Shown here in pieces: positions 51,876 through 60,083 of a DNA stretch of 64,000 bases (its first letter is position 1; each line of letters starts with the position of its first letter). The DNA is from Sva-07 sp031426215. Lineage in GTDB: Bacteria; Actinomycetota; Acidimicrobiia; Acidimicrobiales; Ilumatobacteraceae. Both the position numbers and the translations under genes were made by a program. The notes beneath the pieces were generated by a model that had not been told where the DNA came from, made no database searches, and saw only the letters and a list, made by a program, of their open reading frames with translations. Location of the stretch: assembly GCA_031426215.1 (NCBI GenBank), contig JANPKU010000042.1, forward strand, positions 8,243 to 72,242, written 5' to 3'.

Positions 51876-53117
51876 ATGGACCTCTCCTATCCCCCTGAAG
51901 CCGAGGAATTCCGCGCCGAGATCAGGTCGTGGTTGCACGACAACCTGCCCGCCGGTTGGTTCGACGACGACTTCGAGATGACCGACGAACAGCGCAAGCA
52001 GTTCAACGAAGAGTGGCCGACGAAGTTGTTCGAGGGCGGTTGGATCTGCGCGACCTGGCCCGCCGAATACGGTGGCAAGGGACTCACCACGATGCAGGGC
52101 GTCGTGTTGTCCGAGGAGTTCGCGAACGCGAAGGCGCCGATGCGGGGCGACTTCTTCGGCGACACGCTCGTCGGCCCGACCATCCTCCAGTGGGGCACCG
52201 AGGAGCAGAAGAAGGAGTTCCTGCCGGGCATCCTCAGCGGTACGACCCGCTGGTGTCAGGGTTTCTCCGAGCCGAACTCGGGTTCCGACCTGGCCTCGCT
52301 GAAGACCACCGCCGTGCTCGACGGCGACGAGTGGGTCATCAACGGCCAGAAGGTGTGGACCACCCAAGGTCACCACGCCGACTACTGCTTCCTGCTCACG
52401 CGCACCGATGCTGACGTCAAGAAGCACGCCGGCATCTCCTACATGTTGGTGCCGATGCGTCAAGAGGGTGTCGAGGTGCGAGGGATCGTGCAGCCCGACG
52501 GCACCGCTGAGTTCTGCGAGGTGTTCTTCGACAACGCCCGCTGCGCGAAGGACGCTGTCGTTGGCGGGGTCAACAACGGCTGGAAGGTCGCCAACTCCAC
52601 GCTGGCGTTCGAGCGTGGACAGTCGGCCACGACCGGATACCGGCGCTTCGCCGAGGAGTATCGACTGCTCGTCGAGATGGCAACCGACAAGGGACTGATC
52701 GACGATCCGCTGATCCGCCAACGGCTGATGGAGTACTACACCAAGATCCAGATCTTGAAGATCAACGGTCTCCGCAACCTGTCGGCGACCCTGTCGGGTA
52801 GCGGCGACATGGGAACCATCGCGCTCGGTGCCACCAACAAGATGTTCTGGTCGGAGATGCACAAGGCAGCCATGGAGCTTGCCGTCGACATCCACGGTCC
52901 GGAGGGCATGCTCATCGACAGCGGCCCGGAGGCAGGCGGTTGGCCGGGAGCAGCACGCGACAAGCGCCGCGCCGGATATCCCGTCAGCCCGATGATGTCG
53001 TCGTTCTTCTTCTCGCGTTCCGAGACGATCTGGGGCGGTACCAGCCAGATCCAGCGCAACATCGTCGGCGAACGCGTCCTCGGCCTCCCGAAGGAACCCA
53101 AACCCGCCAACGAGTGA
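51876..53117 (+). CDS. Acyl-CoA dehydrogenase
   Basis: About 413 residues from ATG at 51876. ACAD features: WPAEYGGKGLT, the flavin segment CQGFSEPNSGSDLASLKTTA, GQKVWTTQGHHADYCFLLTRTD, and the C-terminal TIWGGTSQIQRNIVGERVLGLPKEP. Oxidises an acyl-CoA thioester, passing electrons to ETF (etfBA at 42147). The subgroup with SGTTRWCQGFSEPNSGSD resembles actinobacterial FadE enzymes of branched or sterol-derived substrates, but chain preference is unknown. The perfect palindrome just upstream is the likely control site. Confidence 0.92.
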   Translation: MDLSYPPEAEEFRAEIRSWLHDNLPAGWFDDDFEMTDEQRKQFNEEWPTKLFEGGWICATWPAEYGGKGLTTMQGVVLSEEFANAKAPMRGDFFGDTLVGPTILQWGTEEQKKEFLPGILSGTTRWCQGFSEPNSGSDLASLKTTAVLDGDEWVINGQKVWTTQGHHADYCFLLTRTDADVKKHAGISYMLVPMRQEGVEVRGIVQPDGTAEFCEVFFDNARCAKDAVVGGVNNGWKVANSTLAFERGQSATTGYRRFAEEYRLLVEMATDKGLIDDPLIRQRLMEYYTKIQILKINGLRNLSATLSGSGDMGTIALGATNKMFWSEMHKAAMELAVDIHGPEGMLIDSGPEAGGWPGAARDKRRAGYPVSPMMSSFFFSRSETIWGGTSQIQRNIVGERVLGLPKEPKPANE

Positions 53118-53129
53118 GCCTCCCACCGG

Positions 53130-53176
53130 TTCTCGTGAACAAGGTGCGCACCTATGGCGCACCTTGTTCACGAGAA
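53130..53176. repeat. Palindrome family D, left copy flanking the DUF559 gene
   Basis: Perfect 20-base arms (53130-53149 and 53157-53176) around the loop ACCTATG; the arm begins TTCTCGTGAACAAGG and ends TGCGC. The same arm recurs at 54217-54267. It lies between convergent genes and could terminate both. Confidence 0.9.
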
Positions 53177-53179
53177 GCG

Positions 53180-54046
53180 CTACGCGGCACGAGTTTCGGC
53201 GGCTCGCTGCCGGTGGAGCGCGAGGAGTTGGTTGATCACCGCCCCGAAGTTCTCTCGGAGTTCCTGGTCGTTGACACGCTCGACCTGCCAGCCGATCAGG
53301 CGGGCCTGACGGTCACGGGTCTTGTCGTACTGGGCGTCGAGCCGTCCCCCGTGCCACTCGACGTGGTCGATCTCGACGGCCCAGTGGATCGCGGGATCAG
53401 CGCCGTCCGGGTGAATCGTGGTGCCATTCGCAAGACGCAGCGGATATTGCCGCACGAGCACGAGTCCGCGTGCTTCGAGGGTCGTGAGGACGCGCAGTTC
53501 GATCGCCGAGCCGACCGGTTTCTGCCAGTCGGCGCGCTGAGCCATGACGCGCTTCACACGTGCGAGCCCCGGGCGTCCTTTCGCTTGAAGACGCCTGGCT
53601 GTTCGCCACAGCGTTGGCAGCGACGTGTGCTTGTCGAGCACCCATTCGGTCACGCGTTCGAAGCGTTGATCGTCGAGATCTCGAGCGCAGTCGAACCACG
53701 TGCGTGGGGGACTGGCGACGCGGATGCCGTCGTCGCGGCGGACGACGTCTTCGTCGGCGATGACGTTCGTGCGTCGGATCACGACCCCGCGTGTGATCGG
53801 GGTGCGGTCGTAGGCAACGAGGACGTGGGGAACCTCGCATCGCCACACATGGCGACACTCCCACAAGCGCGCTGCGGCGATGCCACCGACGATTGCTGCT
53901 GGATCCGCAGCCGATGCAGCGGCGCATCGTGCCTCGAACGTGTCGGGTGACGTTGCCAGTCGATACACATGCTTGTGTTCGACGACGAGCAATCCGGATC
54001 CGACGAGGCGCCGAACACTGTTGCGAGTGTGGCCGTCGGCGATCAT
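53180..54046 (-). CDS. AbiEi-like antitoxin domain / DUF559 nuclease-like protein (probably 5'-frameshifted)
   Basis: 288 residues from ATG at 54046. The N-terminal ~45 residues (NSVRRLVGSGLLVVEHKHVYRLA) are the second half of a winged-helix of the AbiEi antitoxin type; the middle is the AbiEi-like domain (AAARLWECRH, VIRRTNVIADEDVVRRDDGIRVASPPRTWFD). The C-terminal ~100 residues are DUF559, a Vsr-like PD-(D/E)xK fold, with EIDHVEWHGG near residue 225 and DKTRDRQARLIGWQVERV. The missing first helix is encoded one frame away at 54043-54114. Often annotated as type IV antitoxin; no toxin gene is adjacent. Bracketed by two palindromes. Confidence 0.75.
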   Translation of the reverse strand: MIADGHTRNSVRRLVGSGLLVVEHKHVYRLATSPDTFEARCAAASAADPAAIVGGIAAARLWECRHVWRCEVPHVLVAYDRTPITRGVVIRRTNVIADEDVVRRDDGIRVASPPRTWFDCARDLDDQRFERVTEWVLDKHTSLPTLWRTARRLQAKGRPGLARVKRVMAQRADWQKPVGSAIELRVLTTLEARGLVLVRQYPLRLANGTTIHPDGADPAIHWAVEIDHVEWHGGRLDAQYDKTRDRQARLIGWQVERVNDQELRENFGAVINQLLALHRQRAAETRAA

Positions 54047-54114
54047 TCGCCGTCGGTGACGATGCCGTGTCGTGCTGCGACGAGTACGGCCAGGTTCTTC
54101 GAGATGGTGGCCAT
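54043..54114 (-). CDS. 23-codon ORF encoding the displaced N-terminus of the DUF559 protein
   Basis: ATG at 54114, with AGGAGGG just upstream, reads MATISKNLAVLVAARHGIVT and stops at 54043, overlapping the next ATG as ATGA. The peptide matches the first helix of AbiEi-type winged helices (LAVLVAARHGIVTDGE), which should continue straight into IADGHTRNSV. A one-base indel near 54045 explains this; translational coupling of two separate peptides is the alternative. Confidence 0.55.
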   Translation of the reverse strand: MATISKNLAVLVAARHGIVTDGE

Positions 54115-54216
54115 CGGCCCTCCTGATGGTGGATCGCTCTCTGTCGGGCCGTGGCCGAGCGGGTCATCCCGTGCCGCCGACGCTACCGACGACCGCCATC
54201 GACGGCGCGCTCGCTG

Positions 54217-54267
54217 CGTTCTCGTGAACAAGGTGCGGTGCAGGTGCGCACCTTGTTCACGAGAACG
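54217..54267. repeat. Palindrome family D, right copy flanking the DUF559 gene
   Basis: Perfect 21-base arms (54217-54237 and 54247-54267) around the loop GTGCAGGTG. The arm contains TTCTCGTGAACAAGGTGCG, identical to the copy at 53130. It lies between divergent genes, so a terminator role does not apply here. Confidence 0.9.
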
Positions 54268-54317
54268 GCATGGCTGGGGATGGTCGGCGTTGTGGTGGCG
54301 CGGTACGGTCAGCGATC

Positions 54318-55799
54318 GTGGACGAGCTGCTCGAGGACGACGGGAGCCCGCGACCGATCGCGCGAGAACTCATCGAGTTGCTGCATCGGATCGGGATCGA
54401 CGAGGTTCGTGAACGCCAGCGGGTGTCCGACCTCGAGATCCTGACCATGGGGATTTCGTTCACGGTGTACTCCGACGGGGAGAACATCGACCGCGCCTGG
54501 CCCTTCGACATCATCCCGCGCCTGATCGACGGCGACGAGTGGAGCCAGGTCGAGCTGGGACTGTCGCAACGATTGCGAGCGCTCAACAACTTCATCGACG
54601 ACATCTACAACGACCGACGAATCATCGCTGACGGTGTGTTTCCCGCCGGCCTCCTCGACGACTCCGCCAACTTTCGGCCCGAGTGCAAGGGTGTTCACCC
54701 GAAGTTCGGAGTGTGGGCTCACATCTCGGGCTCCGACCTGGTGCGAGCAGGTGACGGCCAGCTCTACGTACTCGAGGACAACCTGCGGGTGCCGTCGGGA
54801 GTGAGCTACGTACTGGAGAACCGAGCTGTTGCGAAGCGGACGTTCCCTGAGCTGTTCCAGCGCTATCGCATTCGCCCGGTCGATGCCTACACCGACGAAT
54901 TGAATCGCCTGCTGGCCTCGCTCGCCCCGGACGGCCGACACGATCCGTGCATCGTGGTGTTGACGCCAGGGATCTTCAATTCCGCCTACTTCGAGCATTC
55001 CTTCCTGGCGCAGCGCATGGGCGCCGAGCTCGTCGAGGGCCAGGATCTCGTGGTCGGCAAGGACGACTGTGTGTACATGAAGACGATTCAAGGGCTCGAA
55101 CGCGTCGACGTGATCTACCGGCGCATCGACGATCTCTTCATCGACCCCGAGGTGTTCCTCCCTGACTCGATGCTCGGTGTCGCCGGCCTCATGCGGGCCT
55201 GGACGGCGGGCAACGTCGGGATCGCCAACGCTCCAGGGGCCGGCGTCGCCGATGACAAGGTCGTCTACGCGTGGGTGCCGGACATGATCCGGTACTACCT
55301 CGGTGAAGAGCCGCTGATCCCGAATGTCCCGACCTACCGATGCATGTATGACGACGAGCGCACGCACGTGCTGGCAAACCTCGGGGATCTGGTGCTCAAG
55401 CCCGCGAACGAGAGCGGCGGGTATGGCATCGTGATCGGAAACCGGGCGAGCTCCGACGAACTCGACGCGGTGGCCGAGTCGATTCGAGCCGACCCCCGCA
55501 ACTGGGTGGCGCAACCGATCCTCGATCTCTCGACGGCTCCGACGCTCGTCGAAGCGGGGATCGAGCCGCGGCACCTCGACCTGCGACCCTTCATCCTCAC
55601 CGGCGAGAACAGCTACGTCACCGCAGGTGGTCTGACGCGAGTTGCGCTGACCAAGGGGTCGTTGATCGTCAACTCGTCACAGGGCGGGGGTAGCAAGGAC
55701 ACGTGGATCGTCGACACGAACCACCCGTCTACCCATCGCCCGTCGCAATCGCAATCGCAATCGCAATCGCAATCCGAGTCCGAGAGTGCGGGTGGCTGA
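54318..55799 (+). CDS. Circularly permuted type 2 ATP-grasp protein
   Basis: About 493 residues from GTG at 54318; an open frame from 54270 overlaps nothing conserved. Family text includes FTVYSDGENIDRAWPFDIIPRL, FNSAYFEHSFLAQRMG, VDVIYRRIDDLFIDPEVF and LGDLVLKPANESGGYGIVIG, where Lys361 and the glycine-rich turn should bind ATP. The C-terminal tail is (Ser-Gln)5 from a hexanucleotide repeat. Such enzymes are predicted to form amide bonds by carboxylate activation and always sit with alpha-E and transglutaminase-like genes, as here. Its stop overlaps the alpha-E ATG by one base. Confidence 0.87.
   Translation: MDELLEDDGSPRPIARELIELLHRIGIDEVRERQRVSDLEILTMGISFTVYSDGENIDRAWPFDIIPRLIDGDEWSQVELGLSQRLRALNNFIDDIYNDRRIIADGVFPAGLLDDSANFRPECKGVHPKFGVWAHISGSDLVRAGDGQLYVLEDNLRVPSGVSYVLENRAVAKRTFPELFQRYRIRPVDAYTDELNRLLASLAPDGRHDPCIVVLTPGIFNSAYFEHSFLAQRMGAELVEGQDLVVGKDDCVYMKTIQGLERVDVIYRRIDDLFIDPEVFLPDSMLGVAGLMRAWTAGNVGIANAPGAGVADDKVVYAWVPDMIRYYLGEEPLIPNVPTYRCMYDDERTHVLANLGDLVLKPANESGGYGIVIGNRASSDELDAVAESIRADPRNWVAQPILDLSTAPTLVEAGIEPRHLDLRPFILTGENSYVTAGGLTRVALTKGSLIVNSSQGGGSKDTWIVDTNHPSTHRPSQSQSQSQSQSESESAGG
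55743..55772 (+). repeat. Hexanucleotide microsatellite (TCGCAA)x5
   Basis: Five exact tandem copies of TCGCAA at the 3' end of the ATP-grasp gene, encoding Ser-Gln repeats in the extreme C-terminal tail. Copy-number change would keep the frame. Confidence 0.9.
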
Positions 55800-56749
55800 T
55801 GGCGTTGCTGTCACGCGTCGCCGATCGGATGTACTGGGCCGCCCGCTACATCGAGCGCGCCGAGGATTCCGCTCGCGTTCTGCGCGCCTATGGAGACGTG
55901 CTCGCCGATCTGCCGACGGCGTCTGCGCGATGGAGCCCGCTCGTCAGCATCGCGGGCAGTGATGTCAGGTTGCCCCATGTGGCGGGCTCCGACGAGAGCC
56001 AGGTCGCCCAGTTCCTGATCGCCGATCGAGAGCACGCCAACAGCATCGTCAACGTCGTCGAGCAGTGTCGGGAGAACTTGCGAACCTGCCGCGAGGTGCT
56101 GCCACGAGAAGCGTGGCAGACGGTCAACGACCTGTCGATCTACGTGCGCGGCGCAGCGGTCACCTCGGTCGAACGGCGTCGCCGGGATCGGTTCCTGGCG
56201 CGTGTGATCGACGAGAGCCGCCGACTCGACGGCGTGTTGCAGTCCACGATGACACGTGACGAGGTGTTCGAGATGTGGCGGCTCGGGCGGTACATCGAGC
56301 GGGCCGACATGACCACCCGCGTGCTCGGCGTGCGCGCTGCCGCGCTGCTGGCCCAGTCGCCCGGTTCGGTCGACGAGTTCGCCGAGGTCCAGTGGATGGG
56401 TGTCCTGCGTTCGTTGTCGGCGCTGCAGATGTATCAGCGAGCGACGCGTGGGCACATCGACGGGCCCGCGGTCGTCAGGTTCTTGTTGTTCGATCACCGG
56501 TTCCCGCGTTCGGTGGCCGGATGTCTCGCCGAGATGCGAACGTCGATCCTCCGGCTCCCTGAGTATTCGACGGTCCTCGGCGCAGTGGAAGCGGTCGACC
56601 GTCAGTTGCGTCGGAGCCGCCCTGCCGCCGACGACGGCGCCGTCCTCGATGCGGCGATGGAAGAGGTGCAGAACGCTCTCGCCCGACTGAACGCCGTCAT
56701 GCATGAGCAGTACGTGGTCCATGATCGGCCACGAACCAGCACCCGATGA
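55799..56749 (+). CDS. Alpha-E domain protein (standalone)
   Basis: 316 residues from ATG at 55799, overlapping the previous stop as TGATG. All-helical family with a diagnostic N-terminus (MALLSRVADRMYWAARYIERAEDSARVL) that repeats in the middle as MWRLGRYIERADMTTRVLGVRAA. The paired ...GRYIERAE/D patterns supply conserved Arg and Glu. Function is unknown, but the domain is inseparable from circularly permuted ATP-grasp genes, suggesting a partner or carrier of the amide-bond product. Overlaps the next gene as ATGA. Confidence 0.88.
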   Translation: MALLSRVADRMYWAARYIERAEDSARVLRAYGDVLADLPTASARWSPLVSIAGSDVRLPHVAGSDESQVAQFLIADREHANSIVNVVEQCRENLRTCREVLPREAWQTVNDLSIYVRGAAVTSVERRRRDRFLARVIDESRRLDGVLQSTMTRDEVFEMWRLGRYIERADMTTRVLGVRAAALLAQSPGSVDEFAEVQWMGVLRSLSALQMYQRATRGHIDGPAVVRFLLFDHRFPRSVAGCLAEMRTSILRLPEYSTVLGAVEAVDRQLRRSRPAADDGAVLDAAMEEVQNALARLNAVMHEQYVVHDRPRTSTR

Positions 56750-59118
56750 CCGATCATCTCGACACCGATTTCGACGACGAATCCGGCACTCCGCCGTCAG
56801 CCATGTTCAGCCTGGGTGGTCTCGATGCGGCCGCCCTGATGGAGTCGATCGCAGGTCTCGCCGACGTCAGCAGTCGTCAGATCGATCACGATCGGCTGCT
56901 GGCGGCCGAGGGTGCCGGGCACATCGTGCACGATCTGCCGGTACGTGCCGACGGACGCAGGGTGGCGCTCGAGTCACGACCATGGCGGCTCGACCCGATT
57001 CCGCTGGTGATCGATGGCGACGAATTCGTGGCGCTGGCCGACAGGGCAACCGCCCGCATGCAGATGCTCGAAGCGATCCTCGTCGATCTGTACGGAGAGC
57101 GGACGCTGCTCCGTGACGCGGTGGTCGATCCGGTGGCGTTGTGGGGCAGTTCGCGCTACCGCCTGGCGGCGTTCGGTCAACGACCCCACCGTCGTTGGCT
57201 GACCAACTACGCCGTCGATGTCGTGCGCGACGCCTCCGGTCGCTGGCGCGTCGTGCGCGACCTCACCGACGCTCCTGCCGGAGTCGGGTACGCGCTCTTG
57301 GGTCGAGCGGTGGCCAGTCGTGTGCATCGTGATGCGATTTCGCGCTTGTCAGCAGGTCGTGCACTGCGTTCGCTCGATCCGTTCGCAGACCGACTTCGTG
57401 ACGGTCTCGCCGATGTCACGTCGAGTCGCGATCCGCGGATCGTCGTGCTGTCGGGAGGTGTCGATCATGGATCGTTCGTCGAGCAGTCGTACCTGGCTTC
57501 TCGGCTCGGTCTCAATTTGGTCGAGGGTGCCGATCTGGTCGTGCGCCAACGTCGAGTGTGGCTGCGTTCGTTGTCGGGGCTCGAACCGGTCGACGTGATT
57601 TTTCGTCGGCTCGAGGACGACAGGGTCGACCCTCTGGAGGTGAATGCGCAGGGGCGGGCCGGGGTGCCCGGCTTGCTGCTGGCTGCGAGATCGAGAGGCG
57701 TCAGCCTGGCCAACGCGCACGGCAGCGGGGTGATCGAGGACCCTGCGCTGGCCGAGCGTTGGGACGACGCAGGCGCGTGGCTGACCGGTCGTACGTCGGA
57801 CTATCAGGGAGTGTGGCCGCTGCCGTACATGCGCGCCAGTCACCGAGCCGAGCGTGAGTGGACGACCTGGCCCAGCTACGACGGCAACCGTCTCGTCGCT
57901 CGTGCCATCACGCTGCGGCTGCATCTCGTGGCGAGCGACAAGGGGATCGACGTACTGCAGGGCGGGAGTGCTCGTGTCCTGCTTCCCGGCGATGATCCCG
58001 TCAGACCGACCGCAGCGACCGCCAAGGACGTGTGGGTGATCGGTGGGTCCGTCGCTCCTCCGATGCTGCGCCGCCGTGATCCCCTGCCCCAAGTCGATCT
58101 GATCGCCTCGGCACCCACGCGAGCAGCGGACGCGTTGTTCTGGGCGGGGCGGGCAATGGAACGAGCCGAAGTGCTCGCCCGGGCGATGGAAGTGGTGCTC
58201 GACCGCACGAGCGGGCTCGTTGCGGCCGAGGTGGCCGAGCCGTGGGTGGGCCGTGGACTCGACATGCTGACCTCGCTTGCGGGACTGTCGATCGACGTCG
58301 AGAACGAATCGCGTGCTGGTGCGGTCTTCGCGTCGGGTGTCGAGTCGTTGGCACGGCAGTTGGGTTCATTTCTCGCCGAGGCATCGTCGGTGCGCGACTT
58401 CTTCTCCACGACAGCAGGGCGGATGCTTGCTCGTCTGGCCGAGTCCCGTGCGCAGTTGCGGTGGATGGTCACCGAGGAGGGTTCGGCCCATCCAACGGCG
58501 GTCGACATCGCAAGAATCGACGGCCGCGCGCTCGAATCGATCCTCGTCGACCTCACGTCGCTGGTCGGTCTCTGGAACGAGAGTGTCGTCCACGGTCCGG
58601 CATGGAGGTTCGGCGAGATCGGTCGACGCCTCGAGCGGGCGTTCTGTGTGATCGACGGCGTTCGCGGCGCCTTTGGTCTGGGTGGGAATGCGACGTCGTC
58701 CGATCTGCACTGGACGAGCCACGGCACCGACGACCACCGACTCGACTTCCAACGCCAGCGCGTCATCGAACTCGTCCTGGCGTCGAACGAGAGTCTTGTT
58801 GCGTACCGGCGTCGACATCGCAGCGACGTCGAGTTCGAAGCGGCAGTCCGTCTCGTCGTTGCTGATGTGCTCAATCCGCGAGCCGCGGCCTCGGCGATCC
58901 GAACGGTCGGGCATCAGGCCGATCGCCTCGGCTGGGACTTCGGAGTCGCCGAGTCGTCCCGTTTGCTGTCGGTGCTCGACAGTGCGTCGTTCGCATCGGT
59001 CGAGTCGACAGCCGTCGTCCTTGCCGACGTCTTCGACGGTTGCGACCGACTGGCGCGAGATGTCGTCGGGTCGTACCTCGCCACCCCGGTCGATCCACGC
59101 ATGATGGGGCGCCACTGA
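56746..59118 (+). CDS. Fused ATP-grasp-like / alpha-E protein with a gutted nucleotide site
   Basis: 790 residues. The first ~440 are a second circularly permuted ATP-grasp domain (YALLGRAVASR, VVLSGGVDHGSFVEQSYLASRLG, VDVIFRRLEDDRVDPLE); the rest (from about residue 455, ALFWAGRAMERAEVLARAM) is alpha-E. Between GVWPLPYMRAS (~356) and ITLRLHLVASDKG the segment corresponding to LVLKPANESGGYG of the first enzyme is missing, about 55 residues shorter. This copy is therefore probably inactive as a ligase and may be a regulatory or scaffolding paralogue. Confidence 0.85.
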   Translation: MTDHLDTDFDDESGTPPSAMFSLGGLDAAALMESIAGLADVSSRQIDHDRLLAAEGAGHIVHDLPVRADGRRVALESRPWRLDPIPLVIDGDEFVALADRATARMQMLEAILVDLYGERTLLRDAVVDPVALWGSSRYRLAAFGQRPHRRWLTNYAVDVVRDASGRWRVVRDLTDAPAGVGYALLGRAVASRVHRDAISRLSAGRALRSLDPFADRLRDGLADVTSSRDPRIVVLSGGVDHGSFVEQSYLASRLGLNLVEGADLVVRQRRVWLRSLSGLEPVDVIFRRLEDDRVDPLEVNAQGRAGVPGLLLAARSRGVSLANAHGSGVIEDPALAERWDDAGAWLTGRTSDYQGVWPLPYMRASHRAEREWTTWPSYDGNRLVARAITLRLHLVASDKGIDVLQGGSARVLLPGDDPVRPTAATAKDVWVIGGSVAPPMLRRRDPLPQVDLIASAPTRAADALFWAGRAMERAEVLARAMEVVLDRTSGLVAAEVAEPWVGRGLDMLTSLAGLSIDVENESRAGAVFASGVESLARQLGSFLAEASSVRDFFSTTAGRMLARLAESRAQLRWMVTEEGSAHPTAVDIARIDGRALESILVDLTSLVGLWNESVVHGPAWRFGEIGRRLERAFCVIDGVRGAFGLGGNATSSDLHWTSHGTDDHRLDFQRQRVIELVLASNESLVAYRRRHRSDVEFEAAVRLVVADVLNPRAAASAIRTVGHQADRLGWDFGVAESSRLLSVLDSASFASVESTAVVLADVFDGCDRLARDVVGSYLATPVDPRMMGRH

Positions 59119-59119
59119 C

Positions 59120-60007
59120 GTGCCCGGCCAGCGGTATCGAGTGGTGCATCGCACCGAGTACGTGTATGGCGCCACCATGCTCGACGGCTACAGCGTTGCG
59201 TGCGTGCTCGCGCGCCCGACGCCGTCGCAGACGGTGTCGTCGTCGTTGGTCACCACGTATCCCGAACCCGACGAGTACGACGAGCGCACTGACGCGTTCG
59301 GTAATCGTGTGGTGCAGTTCGGGTTGCACCAGCCGCATGACGGTCTCGTCGTGGAGGCGGTCACCGAGGCGAGGGTGTGGGCGCTTGGCCTCCCGCGAAT
59401 CGACGAGGCATGGGAGCGCGTGACGGCGACAATTGCGGGGATGCGCGGGCCGACGGCGCTCGATGTTGCTCCGTTCGTCGCGCCGTCGAGGTTCGTCACC
59501 GTGGACACCCATCGACTCGAGTTGTTCGCACTCGCGTCGACATCGTTCACGCCGGGCCGCGGTGTGGTCGAGGCGACCACGGCGCTGTGTTCCGACATCT
59601 TCGACACGTTCGTGTTCGATCCATCGTTCACCGAGGTCAGCTCGCCGCTCGGCCTCGTGCTCAGCGAACGACGCGGTGTCTGTCAGGACTTCGCCCATCT
59701 CGCGGTCGGAGCGTTGCGCACACTCGGACTGTCGGCCCGCTATGTGAGCGGTTACATCGAGACCGACCCGCCACCGGGTCAGCCGAAGACGATCGGCGCC
59801 GACGCGTCGCATGCATGGTGTTCGGTGTGGGTTCCCGATCACGGTTGGCTCGACTTCGACCCAACCAATGGGGTCGTGGCGCCCTCGCGACATGTGACGA
59901 TCGGTTGGGGACGCGACTACGCCGACGTGGCGCCGGTACGTGGCGTCGTGGTCGGCCCGTCGTCATCGCAGTCGCTGTCGGTGTCGGTCGATGTGACACG
60001 CGTGTGA
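59120..60007 (+). CDS. Transglutaminase-like cysteine protease
   Basis: 295 residues from GTG at 59120, one base after the previous stop. The N-terminal ~100 residues are the bacterial transglutaminase N domain (YRVVHRTEYVYGATM); the core has catalytic Cys188 in RRGVCQDFAHL, His231 in ASHAWCSVWV and Asp246 in WLDFDPTN. No signal peptide, so it acts in the cytoplasm. It may cleave or transfer amide bonds made by the ATP-grasp partner. Last gene of the four-gene operon. Confidence 0.9.
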   Translation: MPGQRYRVVHRTEYVYGATMLDGYSVACVLARPTPSQTVSSSLVTTYPEPDEYDERTDAFGNRVVQFGLHQPHDGLVVEAVTEARVWALGLPRIDEAWERVTATIAGMRGPTALDVAPFVAPSRFVTVDTHRLELFALASTSFTPGRGVVEATTALCSDIFDTFVFDPSFTEVSSPLGLVLSERRGVCQDFAHLAVGALRTLGLSARYVSGYIETDPPPGQPKTIGADASHAWCSVWVPDHGWLDFDPTNGVVAPSRHVTIGWGRDYADVAPVRGVVVGPSSSQSLSVSVDVTRV

Positions 60008-60083
60008 GCACGGTGGCTGTGACATCGGTCCCAAGAGGAATCCGGTAGCGGCATGGGGTGCCCCGTTCGGCAGGATTGAGGGA

